Of a stretch of DNA of 64,000 bases, positions 19,154 through 27,615 are shown in pieces (within the stretch, counting starts at the first letter, position 1; each line of letters begins with the position of its first letter). Origin of the DNA: Prado023 sp963777855 (GTDB taxonomy: Bacteria > Actinomycetota > Actinomycetes > S36-B12 > CAIYMF01); the NCBI GenBank assembly GCA_963777855.1, contig CAVZRW010000004.1:124001-188000 (forward strand), read 5' to 3'. The position numbers were made by a program, and so were the translations under genes. The notes beneath the pieces are model-generated. The model searched no databases and was not told the origin of the DNA. It saw nothing but the letters and a program-made list of their open reading frames with translations.

Positions 19154-19798
19154 CTACAGGACCTTCGTCCCTCGGCTGGATGGCGGCTCGTAGCGCGGCT
19201 CCGGGCGGGCCAGGCCGGCCTCGGCCCGGGCCGCCGAGCGTACCCAGTCGTGCATGCGCTCCCGGGGGATGTCGCTCTGGTGGGCCACCGCCTGAAGGGC
19301 CATCGAGTCCAGCAGCGCCAGCAGGCGCCACGCGGCGGCGTGCGGGTCCGCGCAGCGGAACACGCCCCGGTCGATGCCGTCGAGGAACAGGTCGGCCATC
19401 AGCTGCTGCCACTGGGCGTTGATCCGCTGGGACACCTCGGCCAGCGCGGGGTGGCGGGCCGCCGCACTCCACACGTCGAGCCACACCTGGTACTGCCAGT
19501 CGTCGCCACGCGGGGCGAACACGTCGATGAGGAGGTCGAGCCGGACGGCCGGGTCGGGCACGGCGTCCAGCGCCGCGCGCACCCGCTCGAGGTCGGCGGT
19601 GGAGACCTCCTCGAACGCGACCGCGAGCAGCTCGTCGTGGGAGTCGAAGTGGTGGTGCAGCAGGCCGGTGCTGACCCCCGCCTCGGCGGCGATGTCGCGG
19701 CTGGTGGTCTGGCCCATCCCCTTGCGACGCATGACGGCGACGGCGGCGTCGATGAAGTCCCGGCGTCGCTGCTCCTTGGACTTGTGCACCTGGGCCAC
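19154..19798 (-). CDS. TetR-family regulator
   Basis: The 214-residue product has an N-terminal helix-turn-helix (TTSRDIAAEAGVSTGLLHHHFDSHDELL) and a helical ligand domain with a dimer interface like that of BetI-type regulators. It is the first gene on its strand before the putrescine operon and is divergent from the urease-like genes, 59 bp away. By position it should regulate the agmatine genes, probably through the palindrome at 19119-19138; the effector could be agmatine or a product. GTG start at 19798. Confidence 0.88.
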   Translation of the reverse strand: MAQVHKSKEQRRRDFIDAAVAVMRRKGMGQTTSRDIAAEAGVSTGLLHHHFDSHDELLAVAFEEVSTADLERVRAALDAVPDPAVRLDLLIDVFAPRGDDWQYQVWLDVWSAAARHPALAEVSQRINAQWQQLMADLFLDGIDRGVFRCADPHAAAWRLLALLDSMALQAVAHQSDIPRERMHDWVRSAARAEAGLARPEPRYEPPSSRGTKVL

Positions 19799-19857
19799 GG
19801 ACCCGACCGTACTCGTCGGGCCCGTCGCGGGCAGGGCACGGGCCTATCCTGTCGGCC

Positions 19858-20835
19858 GTGAACCTGACCCCGACGGAAGTCGACCGGCTGATGCTGCACC
19901 TGGCCGCCACGCTGGCCCGGTCGCGGCAGGCGCGCGGCCTGGCGCTCAACGTGCCGGAGGCCACCGCGATCGTCGCCGACACCGTGGCCGAGGCAGCCCG
20001 GGACGGGCTCGGCCATGCGCAGGCGGTGGAGGCGGGGCGCACGGCGCTCGGCCCCGCCGATGTGCTGCCCGGCGTCGCCGACATCCTGGGCCAGGTGCAC
20101 GTCGAGGCCGTCTTCGACGACGGCTCCCGGCTGGTCACCGTGGTCGACCCGATCGGCGGCGGGCACCTGGGCGACGCGGCCCCCGGCGCACTGCTGCCCG
20201 GTGTGCACCGCGACGACGAGGGCACCCACGTAGGCGAGGCAACCCGCACCCCGGACACGGTGCTGGTGAGCGTGGTCAACGAGGCGGCGGTGCCGATCTC
20301 GGTGTCGTCGCACTTCCACTTCTTCGAGGTCAACCCGCGCCTGCGCTTCGACCGGGCCACCGCCTACGGCCGCCGCCTGGACGTGGCTGCGGGGTCGACA
20401 GTGGCGTTCCCGCCGGGCGTGCCGGTCGAGGTGGCGCTGGTGCCGATCGGCGGGGCGCGGGTGGTGGTCGGGTTCGCCGGGCTGGTGGACGGGCCACTGG
20501 ACGCCCCCGGGGCCAAGGAGGCCGCGCTGGCCCGGGCGCGGGCGTGCGGGTTCGCGGACTCCGGGGCGGGCGCGGGCGGCGGGGCGGGCGTGGACTCCGA
20601 GGCGGGGACAGGCTCCGGGGCGAGGGCGGGCTCCGGGGCGGGCGCGGACTCCGAGGCGGGGACGGGCTCCGGGGCGGAACCCGGGGACGCCCGGGCGGGC
20701 GCTGGAGTCGGCGGGCATGCGTTCGGCGGGCCGGCCGTCGGCGGGTCGGAGGCCCGGGCGGAACCCGAGGACGCCGTGCCCGCCCTGATGCGTGACCTCG
20801 CCGAGCGGACCGACCGGGGCCAGGTGCGCCCATGA
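19858..20835 (+). CDS. urease-like gamma-beta fusion subunit
   Basis: Residues 1-100 match the urease gamma subunit (LTPTEVDRLMLHLAATLARSR, LNVPEATAIVADTVAEAARDG). Residues about 115-215 match the beta subunit, with VPISVSSHFHFFEVN in place of the usual RPIQVGSHFHFFEVN. A tail of about 110 residues is almost entirely Gly, Ala, Ser and Glu in imperfect repeats (SEAGTGSGA) and is not part of known ureases. The start is GTG at 19858 with TATCCT 7 nt before it, which suggests a leaderless transcript. Its stop overlaps the next start by ATGA. No urease accessory genes (ureD, E, F, G) lie in the window, so nickel loading would need distant genes. Confidence 0.88.
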   Translation: MNLTPTEVDRLMLHLAATLARSRQARGLALNVPEATAIVADTVAEAARDGLGHAQAVEAGRTALGPADVLPGVADILGQVHVEAVFDDGSRLVTVVDPIGGGHLGDAAPGALLPGVHRDDEGTHVGEATRTPDTVLVSVVNEAAVPISVSSHFHFFEVNPRLRFDRATAYGRRLDVAAGSTVAFPPGVPVEVALVPIGGARVVVGFAGLVDGPLDAPGAKEAALARARACGFADSGAGAGGGAGVDSEAGTGSGARAGSGAGADSEAGTGSGAEPGDARAGAGVGGHAFGGPAVGGSEARAEPEDAVPALMRDLAERTDRGQVRP

Positions 20836-22523
20836 CCCGCGGTCCGTGGAGCGACATGGCCGTGCACGGCCCACGCCTCGGCGATCGGGTGCGCCTCGGT
20901 GACACCGGGCTCACCCTCGAGGTCATGGCCGACGACCGGCTCGCAGGCGACGAGCTGCTGCTCGGGTTCGCCAAGACCGGCCGCGACGGCATCGGCTTCC
21001 AGGCCGTGCGCACCAGCGACTCCTGCGACGTGGTGGTCACCAACGTGCTGGTGGTGGACGCGGTGCTCGGCGTGCGGGTCACTTCCATCGGGATCCGCGA
21101 GGGACGCATCGCGGCGATGGGTCGCTCCGGAAACCCGGACACCACCGACGGGGTGGAGGTGGTGGTCGGCAGCGGCACGATCGTGATCCCCGGCGAGGGG
21201 CTCATCGCCACCGCCGGCGCGGTGGACCCGCACGTGCACGGCCTGAGCCCCCGGGTCATGGAGGCCGCGCTGGCCTCCGGGGTGACCAGCCTGCTCGTGC
21301 AGGAGTTCGGGCCGTTCTGGGGCGTGGGCGTCGGCTCCGGGTGGGCTCTACGCATGGCCTACGCCGCCTTCGACGCGTGGCCGATCAACGTGGGCGTACT
21401 GGGCCGCGGGTCCTCGGCCGAGCCGGGGCCGTTGCTCGAGGCGCTCGAGGCCGGCGTGTGCGGGTTCAAGGTCCACGAGGACACCGGCGCGCACCTGCGC
21501 ACCCTGGACATGGCCCTGGCGGTGGCCGAGGAGCACGACGTCGCGGTCGCGCTGCACACTGACGGGCTCAACGAGGGGCTCACCGTCGAGGACACCCTCG
21601 CCGTGCTGGACGGTCGGGCGGTGCACGCGTTCCACGTCGAGGGGTGCGGGGGCGGTCATACCCCGAACGTCCTGCGCCTGGCCGGCGTCGACCACGTGCT
21701 GGCCTCCTCGACCAACCCGACGCTGCCGTTCGGGGTCAACGCCCTGGCCGAGCACGTGTCGATGATCATGGTCTCGCACGGCCTGCACGCCGAGATCCCC
21801 GGTGACCTGGACCTGGCCCGCGACCGGGTGCGCGCCTCCACGATGGGCGCCGAGAACCTGCTCCACGACCACGGCGTGATCCCGATGACCAGCTCCGACG
21901 CCCTGGGCATGGGCCGCGCCGGGGAGACCTGGCGGCGGACGTTCGCGCTGGCGTCGGTGACCAAGGGCGCCGAGGGCGCGTTCCCCGACGCGGCGGACGC
22001 GGCGGTCGGCCACGACAACGACCGGGTGCTGCGCTACCTGGCCAAGCTCACGGTGAACCCGGCGCTGGTGCACGGGATCGCCCACGAGGTGGGCTCCCTG
22101 CAGCTCGGGCGGATGGCCGACATCGTGCTCTGGCGGCCGGCCTACTTCGCGGCCAAGCCGGCGCTGGTGCTGAAGTCGGGACTGCCGGCGTGGGGCCCGA
22201 TCGGGGACCCCAACGCCTCGATCGACACCGCCGAGCCGCTACGGCTCGGCCCGCAGTTCGGCGGGTACGGCGCGGCACCGGCGCAGCTCTCGGTGCTGTT
22301 CACCAACGGCTCGGCCGACGAGTCCGGTGCGCCGTTCCCCACCGCTCGGCGCCGGGTGCCCGTGCGGGGCACGCGCGACGTGCGGCTCTCCCAGCTGGTG
22401 CGCAACGCCCGCCTGGCCGACGTGCGGGTCGACCCCCGCTCCGCCGAGGTGACGATGGACGGCCAGCCGCTGAGGTTCGGCCCGGTGGAGCGGACGCCCC
22501 TGCAGCGGCTGTACTTCCTCTGA
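20832..22523 (+). CDS. urease alpha-like metal-dependent amidohydrolase
   Basis: The 563-residue product is close to the standard 567 of UreC. All metal-ligand positions are kept: HVH, the carbamylated Lys and His in GFKVHED, ALHTDGLNE, GGGH, and Asp in SSDALGMG. Substrate-pocket regions are not: the flap CHHLD of urease is SHGLH here, losing the flap Cys, and the GGGTGPATGTNATTC-type loop is replaced by VQEFGPFWGVGVGSG. It is therefore a urease relative that may prefer another ureido compound. Context with agmatine deiminase makes N-carbamoylputrescine, itself a substituted urea, an attractive but unproven substrate. Translationally coupled to the gamma-beta gene. Confidence 0.88.
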   Translation: MTRGPWSDMAVHGPRLGDRVRLGDTGLTLEVMADDRLAGDELLLGFAKTGRDGIGFQAVRTSDSCDVVVTNVLVVDAVLGVRVTSIGIREGRIAAMGRSGNPDTTDGVEVVVGSGTIVIPGEGLIATAGAVDPHVHGLSPRVMEAALASGVTSLLVQEFGPFWGVGVGSGWALRMAYAAFDAWPINVGVLGRGSSAEPGPLLEALEAGVCGFKVHEDTGAHLRTLDMALAVAEEHDVAVALHTDGLNEGLTVEDTLAVLDGRAVHAFHVEGCGGGHTPNVLRLAGVDHVLASSTNPTLPFGVNALAEHVSMIMVSHGLHAEIPGDLDLARDRVRASTMGAENLLHDHGVIPMTSSDALGMGRAGETWRRTFALASVTKGAEGAFPDAADAAVGHDNDRVLRYLAKLTVNPALVHGIAHEVGSLQLGRMADIVLWRPAYFAAKPALVLKSGLPAWGPIGDPNASIDTAEPLRLGPQFGGYGAAPAQLSVLFTNGSADESGAPFPTARRRVPVRGTRDVRLSQLVRNARLADVRVDPRSAEVTMDGQPLRFGPVERTPLQRLYFL

Positions 22524-22527
22524 CGAA

Positions 22528-22543
22528 CCCGGCCAGCGCCGGG
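22528..22543. terminator. short hairpin after urease-like alpha gene
   Basis: CCCGGC CAGC GCCGGG forms a 6-bp GC stem directly after the stop. It lies between convergent genes and could act for both. There is no T-run, which is usual in this kind of genome. Confidence 0.35.
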
Positions 22544-22575
22544 AGAGCAGGCGCTGCGCCGTGTCCGCCGGCGGC

Positions 22576-22863
22576 CTATCCGCCGGCCTTGCGGCGGAAC
22601 ATCCGCTGAGACGGACCGGCGCTCTGCGAGTGCGCGGAGGTTCCCGCGTCTCCGTGGCCCTTCTGGGCAGCCCCATGGGCCCCGTGCTTGTGGGCGAGCG
22701 CCTCGCGGTACTTCTCCTTCATGGCCTCGTCCGGGTCGACCGCCTTCGCTCCCGCGTCGGCGGGGCCCGCCTGGGCGGGCTCGGCCTCGGCAGCCGGCTC
22801 GGCCGCGTCGGGGGTGGCGGGCTCGGGGGTGGCGGGCTCAGGGGTGGCGGTGTCGTCAGTCAT
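22576..22863 (-). CDS. DUF5302 family protein
   Basis: A 95-residue acidic, disordered N-terminus built of ATPEP repeats is followed by VDPDEAMKEKYREALAHKHGAH and a C-terminal SQRMFRRKAGG. The last two parts are the conserved core and basic end of DUF5302 proteins, small actinobacterial proteins of unknown function. ATG at 22863 after GGAGGAC. Confidence 0.8.
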   Translation of the reverse strand: MTDDTATPEPATPEPATPDAAEPAAEAEPAQAGPADAGAKAVDPDEAMKEKYREALAHKHGAHGAAQKGHGDAGTSAHSQSAGPSQRMFRRKAGG

Positions 22864-23028
22864 GGGGTCCTCCGGTTCACGAGGGTGCTACCTGCAACTT
22901 AGACCCCCCGGGAAGCCGAGGCCCAGCACCGGAGCACCGTTCGGCCGTGCCCGAGCCGTTCCGCGACCGACCGCCGTGGGTCCTGCCGTCGCCCCGGCTC
23001 CAATCCCGAGTCGGGCCATGATGACGCC

Positions 23029-23571
23029 ATGGACCCCGCCCGGCTGTTCGTCGCACTGTGGCCGGCACCCGCGGCCGTGCAGGCGCTGGCTGCCGAGGTG
23101 GATCGAGCCCGGGACGCCGGCCCCAGCCGAGGCACGGCAACCGAGGTGCGCTGGCAGCCCCCCGATCGGTGGCATGTGACCGTCGCGTTCGTGGGTACCG
23201 CCCCGCCGGAGCGCACGGCACGGCGGCTGTCGGCGTGGCTGGAGTCCGGCCCTCCGGCGCCCGAGGCCATCCGGCTGGCCGGTGCGGGCACGTTCGGGCC
23301 CGTCGTCTGGGTGGGGGTCGACCACGGTCGCTGGCTCGGGGACATGGCCGCCGGAGCGCAGGGCGCCCTGCACGTCGCGGACCGCCGGTTCCGGGGCCAC
23401 GTCACCGTCGGACGCACGCGAGGGCCGGCCGCGGCCGAGCGGGCGCGGGCGGTCGTCCCCGCGCTTGCGGGGCACGTGGGCCCGTGGTGGACACCACGCG
23501 AGATCACCCTGGTGGCCTCCGCGACGGGCCCGCATCCGGAGTACCGCGTGCTGGAGCGCTGGGGGCTGTAG
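23029..23571 (+). CDS. thpR: RNA 2',3'-cyclic phosphodiesterase
   Basis: A 2H-phosphoesterase of 180 residues. It carries both HxTx motifs: HVTVAFVG near residue 51 and HVTVGRTR near residue 125, with RLFVALWP at the N-terminus as in the ThpR/LigT family. These enzymes open 2',3'-cyclic phosphate ends of RNA. ATG at 23029; monocistronic, soluble. Confidence 0.9.
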   Translation: MDPARLFVALWPAPAAVQALAAEVDRARDAGPSRGTATEVRWQPPDRWHVTVAFVGTAPPERTARRLSAWLESGPPAPEAIRLAGAGTFGPVVWVGVDHGRWLGDMAAGAQGALHVADRRFRGHVTVGRTRGPAAAERARAVVPALAGHVGPWWTPREITLVASATGPHPEYRVLERWGL

Positions 23572-23673
23572 GCGGGCGCGCGCAGTTGGCGGGTCGGCTC
23601 CGCCCGGCCTGGCCGATCCGCGACACCGGCGTGAGTCAGTGCGAGACTCGACCCCGCACTCGAGGAGGAGCAG

Positions 23674-24210
23674 ATGGCGCATCACTTCCCCGCCGATGAG
23701 CGGACCGTGCACAAGTCCGGCGTCGTGGATGCCACGGTCGAGGACGTGTGGTGGGCATGGACCACCGACGCCGGGATCCGGTCGTGGCTGGTCGACGACT
23801 CGCGCATCGAGCTGCGCGTGGGCGGCGCCTACGAGTGGTACTTCCTCGACGCCGACGCGACCACGGGGCGGGGCTCAGAGGACTGCCAGGTGATCGGCTT
23901 CCAGGCACCGGATCTGCTCACGTTCACCTGGAACGCACCCCCTCACCTGGCCGAGGCCCGAGCCCAGCGCACCGTCGTCGTGCTGCGACTGCGAGCGATG
24001 GCCGGCCAGGCCCAGGCCGGCGACAACGGCTCCGCGACGATCGAGCACGGCCCAGACGGCGGGCGCACGCGCGTCGAACTCACGCAGCTCGGGTGGGGCG
24101 ACGGAGGCGAGTGGGACCTCGCGTACGACTACTTCGACGCCGCCTGGGCCCGCGTGCTCGACCGCCTGAAGGCCTACTACGCAGGCGAGGAGACCCTCCC
24201 GGAGACGTGA
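23674..24210 (+). CDS. SRPBCC / AHSA1-domain protein
   Basis: The 178-residue product has the helix-grip fold of activator-of-Hsp90-homolog-1-like proteins: VDATVEDVWWAWTTDAGIRSWL, then RVGGAYEWYF, LTFTWNAP and a C-terminal helix FDAAWARVLDRLKAYY. Bacterial members have mixed or unknown ligands. ATG at 23674 with GAGGAGGAG upstream. Terminator-like hairpin at 24489-24530 downstream. Confidence 0.8.
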   Translation: MAHHFPADERTVHKSGVVDATVEDVWWAWTTDAGIRSWLVDDSRIELRVGGAYEWYFLDADATTGRGSEDCQVIGFQAPDLLTFTWNAPPHLAEARAQRTVVVLRLRAMAGQAQAGDNGSATIEHGPDGGRTRVELTQLGWGDGGEWDLAYDYFDAAWARVLDRLKAYYAGEETLPET

Positions 24211-24324
24211 TCCGCGGGTCCCGAGAGCCGGCGGGCGAGGGTCCCACCTTCCGCGGGTCCCGAGAGCCCGAGCGCCCGCGGGCGAGGATCACCCCGTCCA
24301 CGGTCACTCGGCGCCGGCAGTGGG

Positions 24325-24373
24325 AACCGTGGTGGTTGGCCAACCTAGAGCAGGGGTAACCCGCACGGATCAC
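24325..24373. repeat. dispersed intergenic repeat, copy 1
   Basis: A segment starting AACCGTGGTGGTTGGCCAAC and ending AACCCGCACGGATCACG. The same ends and spacing occur at 34060-34110 and 47065-47115, always between genes. The inner TTGGCCAA is palindromic, and the ends (CCGTG/CACGG) are inverted repeats. Confidence 0.6.
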
Positions 24374-24488
24374 GCGGACCGGCGCGCCGGGCGCCCTCCG
24401 AGGCCCCGCACGACCGGGCGCGAGCCGCCGCGGATTTCGGCCCCGTCGGCCGCGGGTTCGGCCCCGTCTCGGTGGCCCGCGAGACGCC

Positions 24489-24530
24489 TCGGCCCCGTCT
24501 CGAAGGGGATCGCCTTCGAGACGGGGCCGA
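24489..24530. terminator. bidirectional transcription terminator
   Basis: TCGGCCCCGTCTCGAAGG and its exact reverse complement form an 18-bp perfect stem with a 6-nt loop. It sits between the convergent AHSA1 and mdh genes. It has no T-run, as is common at high GC. Partial copies of its left arm (GGCCCCGTC) lie just upstream near 24440 and 24465. Confidence 0.75.
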
Positions 24531-24559
24531 AATCGCGGGGCTCGCGGGGGGGGACGGGG

Positions 24560-25519
24560 CTAGAGGCTCTGGACGTCGGCCTGCTTGGCGCGGACGGCCT
24601 CGGCGGCCTCCTTGAGGCCGGCGAGCTCGGAGTCGGTCAGGTCGCCCTCGACGATGCGGCGCACGCCTTCGCGGCCGATCTCCGCCTCGACGCCGAGGTA
24701 CACGCCCTCGATGCCGTACTCGCCGTCGACCCAGGCGCACACCGGCATGACCGCGCCGGAGTCCTCGATCACGGCCTTGGCCATGCGGGCCGCAGCAGCG
24801 GACGGCGCGTAGAACGCCGAACCGGTCTTGAGCAGGGCCACCACCTCGGCGCCGCCGTTGCGGGTGCGCACGACGAGCTCCTCGACCTTCTCGGCGGGCA
24901 GCAGGTCGGCCAGCGGCTTGCCGTCGACGGTGCAGCGCGAGGGCACCGGCACCATCGTGTCGCCGTGCGAGCCGAGGGTCAGCGTCTTGACTGAGCCCAC
25001 GGGCACGCCGAGCTCGACGGCCACGAAGTTGGTGAACCGGGCCGTGTCGAGCATGCCGGCCTGGCCGATGACCTTGCTCTTGGCGAAGCCCGAGGCCAGC
25101 TGCGTGAGGGCGGTCATCTCGTCCAGCGGGTTGGACACGACGATGATCACGGCGTCCGGCGAGTGCTTCGCGACGTTCTCGGCGACGCTGCGCACGATCT
25201 TGGCGTTGACCTCGATGAGGTCCATGCGGCTCATCCCGGGCTTGCGCGGCAGGCCGGCGGTGATCACGACGACGTCAGAGCCCGCGGTGGCCTCGTAGCC
25301 GGCGCCCGTGGCGGGGTCGGTCGTCTGGCCGATGACCGTGGTCTCGAAGCCCTCCACCGGGCGCGACTGGTTGAGGTCCAGGGCCAGGCCCTCGGGGCGC
25401 CCCTCCAGGATGTCGGTGAGCACGACGGTCTCGAAGACGTTGTACTCAGCCAGGCGCTGGGCGGTGGTGGAGCCGTAGAAGCCGGCGCCGACGACGGTGA
25501 CCTTGCCGTTCAGGGACAT
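24560..25519 (-). CDS. mdh: malate dehydrogenase (LDH-like type)
   Basis: An NAD-dependent enzyme of the TCA cycle interconverting malate and oxaloacetate. The 319-residue product has VVGAGFYGSTTAQ (Rossmann loop), VLTDILEGRPEG, VVITAGLPRKPGMSR with substrate arginines, IVVSNPLD, and the catalytic His in TLGSHGDTMVPVP. These mark the LDH-like MDH branch rather than the large dimeric actinobacterial type. ATG at 25519 follows AGAGGAAA. Downstream of folD and the DUF3017 gene in the usual actinobacterial order. Confidence 0.95.
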   Translation of the reverse strand: MSLNGKVTVVGAGFYGSTTAQRLAEYNVFETVVLTDILEGRPEGLALDLNQSRPVEGFETTVIGQTTDPATGAGYEATAGSDVVVITAGLPRKPGMSRMDLIEVNAKIVRSVAENVAKHSPDAVIIVVSNPLDEMTALTQLASGFAKSKVIGQAGMLDTARFTNFVAVELGVPVGSVKTLTLGSHGDTMVPVPSRCTVDGKPLADLLPAEKVEELVVRTRNGGAEVVALLKTGSAFYAPSAAAARMAKAVIEDSGAVMPVCAWVDGEYGIEGVYLGVEAEIGREGVRRIVEGDLTDSELAGLKEAAEAVRAKQADVQSL

Positions 25520-25947
25520 GGGTTTCCTCTCTTCGCGCGCCGGATCCCCCGGCGCCTGCGGTGCCCGTCCAGCCTACTGCGCGTCCCTTCGGCGCCCGGA
25601 CCGGGCCGGGAAGCAGCGACGCCCCAGCTCACCGGCAACCGGGAGGTGGGGCGTCGGGTCGGCGCGCGCAGGCTACTCGAGGGGCGGGGCGGGGGGTGCG
25701 GCCGGCGGGGGGCAGCCGGCGGGGTGGGGGGTGCAGCCGGCGGGGTGGCGGCCGGGCCCCGCGTGGCCCGGCCGGGCTCGTGGCCCATCTTGCGCAGGAC
25801 CCACGAGGTGAGGAAGACGACCGGAACCGAGAAGATCAGGGCACCGAGCACGCCGCCCCAGTCGAATGCCTGGTCGTCGCCGATGCCGAACAGGCCGAAG
25901 AACCAGTAGCCCAGCGGCGCGGCATCTGCTTGCGCGGCCCCGGACGG
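25520..25947 (-). CDS. possible small membrane protein, start unresolved
   Basis: The minus frame through 25851 reads PLGYWFFGLFGIGDDQAFDWGG, then GALIFSVPVVFLTSWVLRKMGHEPG, a plausible amphipathic plus transmembrane segment. A Pro/Ala/Arg-rich low-complexity tail follows. The frame opens after a TGA near 25957 without an ATG; the first GTG at 25851 falls inside the conserved-looking part. It may be a small membrane protein started at CTG, or one truncated by a base error. The low-complexity tail overlaps the start of mdh and may be spurious. Confidence 0.35.
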
Positions 25948-26577
25948 TCACGACGGCGGCGGGACGATGAACGCGAACACCGTCAGGCCCACGCCGAGCA
26001 CCGCAAGACAGGTCAGGTCGATGGCGCGGCTGCGCACGGCCAGCCACCCGGCGTCGCGGTCGGAGAGGATCAGGCGCAGGAAGAACGCCAGCAGCACGAA
26101 CCCGGAGAAGAGCACGGAACCGCGACGGAAGTGGTCGGCGGCCACGATGGCCAGGGAGAGTCCCATCCCGGCGAGGACCAGCACGAGCGGCCACTGGTAG
26201 CGCGGGCCGGCCGCAGCGCGGGCCCGCTCGGCGGCAAGCGCGGCGTCCTCAGCGGCACGATCGGCGGCGAACTTCTCCGCCGCCGTCATCGCCCGCGCGG
26301 GCGGCGGCCGACCGGGGGTGGGCTGCGCGGGGGTGGGCTGCGCGGGGGTGGGCTGCGCGGGGGTGGGCTGCGCGGGGGTGGGCTGCGCGGGGGTGGGCGG
26401 CGCCGGGGTGACCTGAACCGGAGTGACCTGAACCGGAGTGACCTGAGCCGGTGTCCCCGTGACCGATGGGATCACGGCGGCGCGCTCGCTGGTGTCCGGG
26501 GGTAGCGCCACGGCACCCTCGGCGCCGACCGCCTCCTGGCCGGGCATCGGCAACCCGCCCGGGTCCGCGGTCATCAC
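25948..26577 (-). CDS. DUF3017 membrane protein with a Pro-rich repeat region
   Basis: A 209-residue protein. Residues 1-55 are acidic and unstructured. Residues about 45-90 are tandem pentapeptides (VTPVQ, then PAQPT five times). A helical stretch (MTAAEKFAADRAAEDAAL) is followed by the DUF3017 core: three membrane helices (WPLVLVLAGMGLSLAIVA, LFSGFVLLAFFLRLI, LAVLGVGLTVFAFIV). DUF3017 genes sit between folD and mdh in many actinobacteria. The start GTG at 26577, or ATG at 26574, overlaps the folD stop, so translation is coupled. Function unknown. Confidence 0.85.
   Translation of the reverse strand: MMTADPGGLPMPGQEAVGAEGAVALPPDTSERAAVIPSVTGTPAQVTPVQVTPVQVTPAPPTPAQPTPAQPTPAQPTPAQPTPAQPTPGRPPPARAMTAAEKFAADRAAEDAALAAERARAAAGPRYQWPLVLVLAGMGLSLAIVAADHFRRGSVLFSGFVLLAFFLRLILSDRDAGWLAVRSRAIDLTCLAVLGVGLTVFAFIVPPPS
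26321..26425. repeat. in-frame 15-bp tandem repeats
   Basis: Five perfect copies of GGCTGCGCGGGGGTG at 26321-26395 encode PAQPT on the minus strand. An adjoining set of 15-bp copies (ACCTGAACCGGAGTG) encodes VTPVQ. Because the unit is a multiple of three, copy-number change keeps the DUF3017 frame. Confidence 0.85.
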
Positions 26578-27473
26578 CGACCCTCCGGACCCGACCCCGC
26601 GCCCCCACCGACCTCGGTCAGCCCGCGACCGGCGGCCTCGACGACGTTGGCCAGCAGCATCGCGCGGGTCATCGGCCCCACCCCGCCGGGCATGGGGGCG
26701 ACGAACCCGGCCACCTCACGGACGTCCGGGTGCACGTCGCCGACGAGGCCCTCGGCGGTGCGCGTGATGCCCACGTCGAGCACCGCCGCTCCCGGCTGCA
26801 CGAGGTCGGCGGTGATCAGGTGCGCCACCCCGGCAGCCGCGACAACGATGTCCGCACCGCGCGTGTGCGCTGCGAGGTCCCGCGTGCCGGTGTGGCAGAG
26901 GGTCACCGTGGAGTTCTCGGACTTGCGGGTGAGCAGAAGACCGAGCGGCCGACCCACCGTCACGCCGCGGCCGACCACGCAGACCTCGGCGCCGTTGAGC
27001 TCGACACCGTAGCGACGCAGCAGCTCGACGATCCCCCGCGGCGTGCACGGCAGCGGGGCGGGGGTGCCCAGCACCAGGCGCCCCAGGTTCACGGGGTGCA
27101 GGCCGTCGGCGTCCTTGTCCGGGTCCATCGCCTCGAGCACCGCGTTGGAGTCCAGCCCACGGGGCAGCGGCAGCTGAACGATGTAGCCCGTGCAGGCCGG
27201 GTCGTCGTTCAGGGCGCGGACCGCGGCCAGGACGTCGGCCTGGGAGGCGGTCTCAGGCAGGTCCACGCGGATCGACTCGATGCCGACCTCGGCACAGTCG
27301 CGGTGCTTGCCGCCCACGTAGGCGTGGCTGCCGGGATCGTCGCCCACGAGAACCGTGCCGAGCCCGGGCGTGATGCCCGCCGCCCGCAGCTCGGTCACCC
27401 GAGTCGCCAGGTCGCCCTTGACCGCCGCCGCGGTCGCCTTGCCGTCAAGGATCGTCGCCGTCACGGGCCCCAT
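26574..27473 (-). CDS. folD: bifunctional methylenetetrahydrofolate dehydrogenase / methenyl-THF cyclohydrolase
   Basis: FolD interconverts 5,10-methylene-, methenyl- and 10-formyl-THF, supplying one-carbon units to PurN and PurH nearby. The 299-residue product has the catalytic Tyr/Lys in AYVGGKHRDCAE, GYIVQLPLPRGLD, PCTPRGIVELL, VVGRGVTVGRPLGLLL and PMPGGVGPMTRAML. The start is taken at ATG 27473 (MGPVTATILDGK); an in-frame upstream start adds 11 residues. Coupled to the DUF3017 gene by a GTGA overlap. Confidence 0.95.
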   Translation of the reverse strand: MGPVTATILDGKATAAAVKGDLATRVTELRAAGITPGLGTVLVGDDPGSHAYVGGKHRDCAEVGIESIRVDLPETASQADVLAAVRALNDDPACTGYIVQLPLPRGLDSNAVLEAMDPDKDADGLHPVNLGRLVLGTPAPLPCTPRGIVELLRRYGVELNGAEVCVVGRGVTVGRPLGLLLTRKSENSTVTLCHTGTRDLAAHTRGADIVVAAAGVAHLITADLVQPGAAVLDVGITRTAEGLVGDVHPDVREVAGFVAPMPGGVGPMTRAMLLANVVEAAGRGLTEVGGGAGSGPEGR

Positions 27474-27615
27474 TGTCGCAGGGCTCGGGGCCTGACCCGC
27501 CCCCACGTGGTGCGCCGCGGATCGGGGGTGTTCCCGAGCGAGGGGGCATTCCCGATCTGCCCGACCGGGGCACCGACCACCGCAGCGGAGGCCCAGGCCG
27601 CCGCTGCGTTCCCGA

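Noticed and set aside
26321..26395. CRISPR-like array
   Set aside because: The 15-bp units are contiguous without spacers and encode protein repeats.
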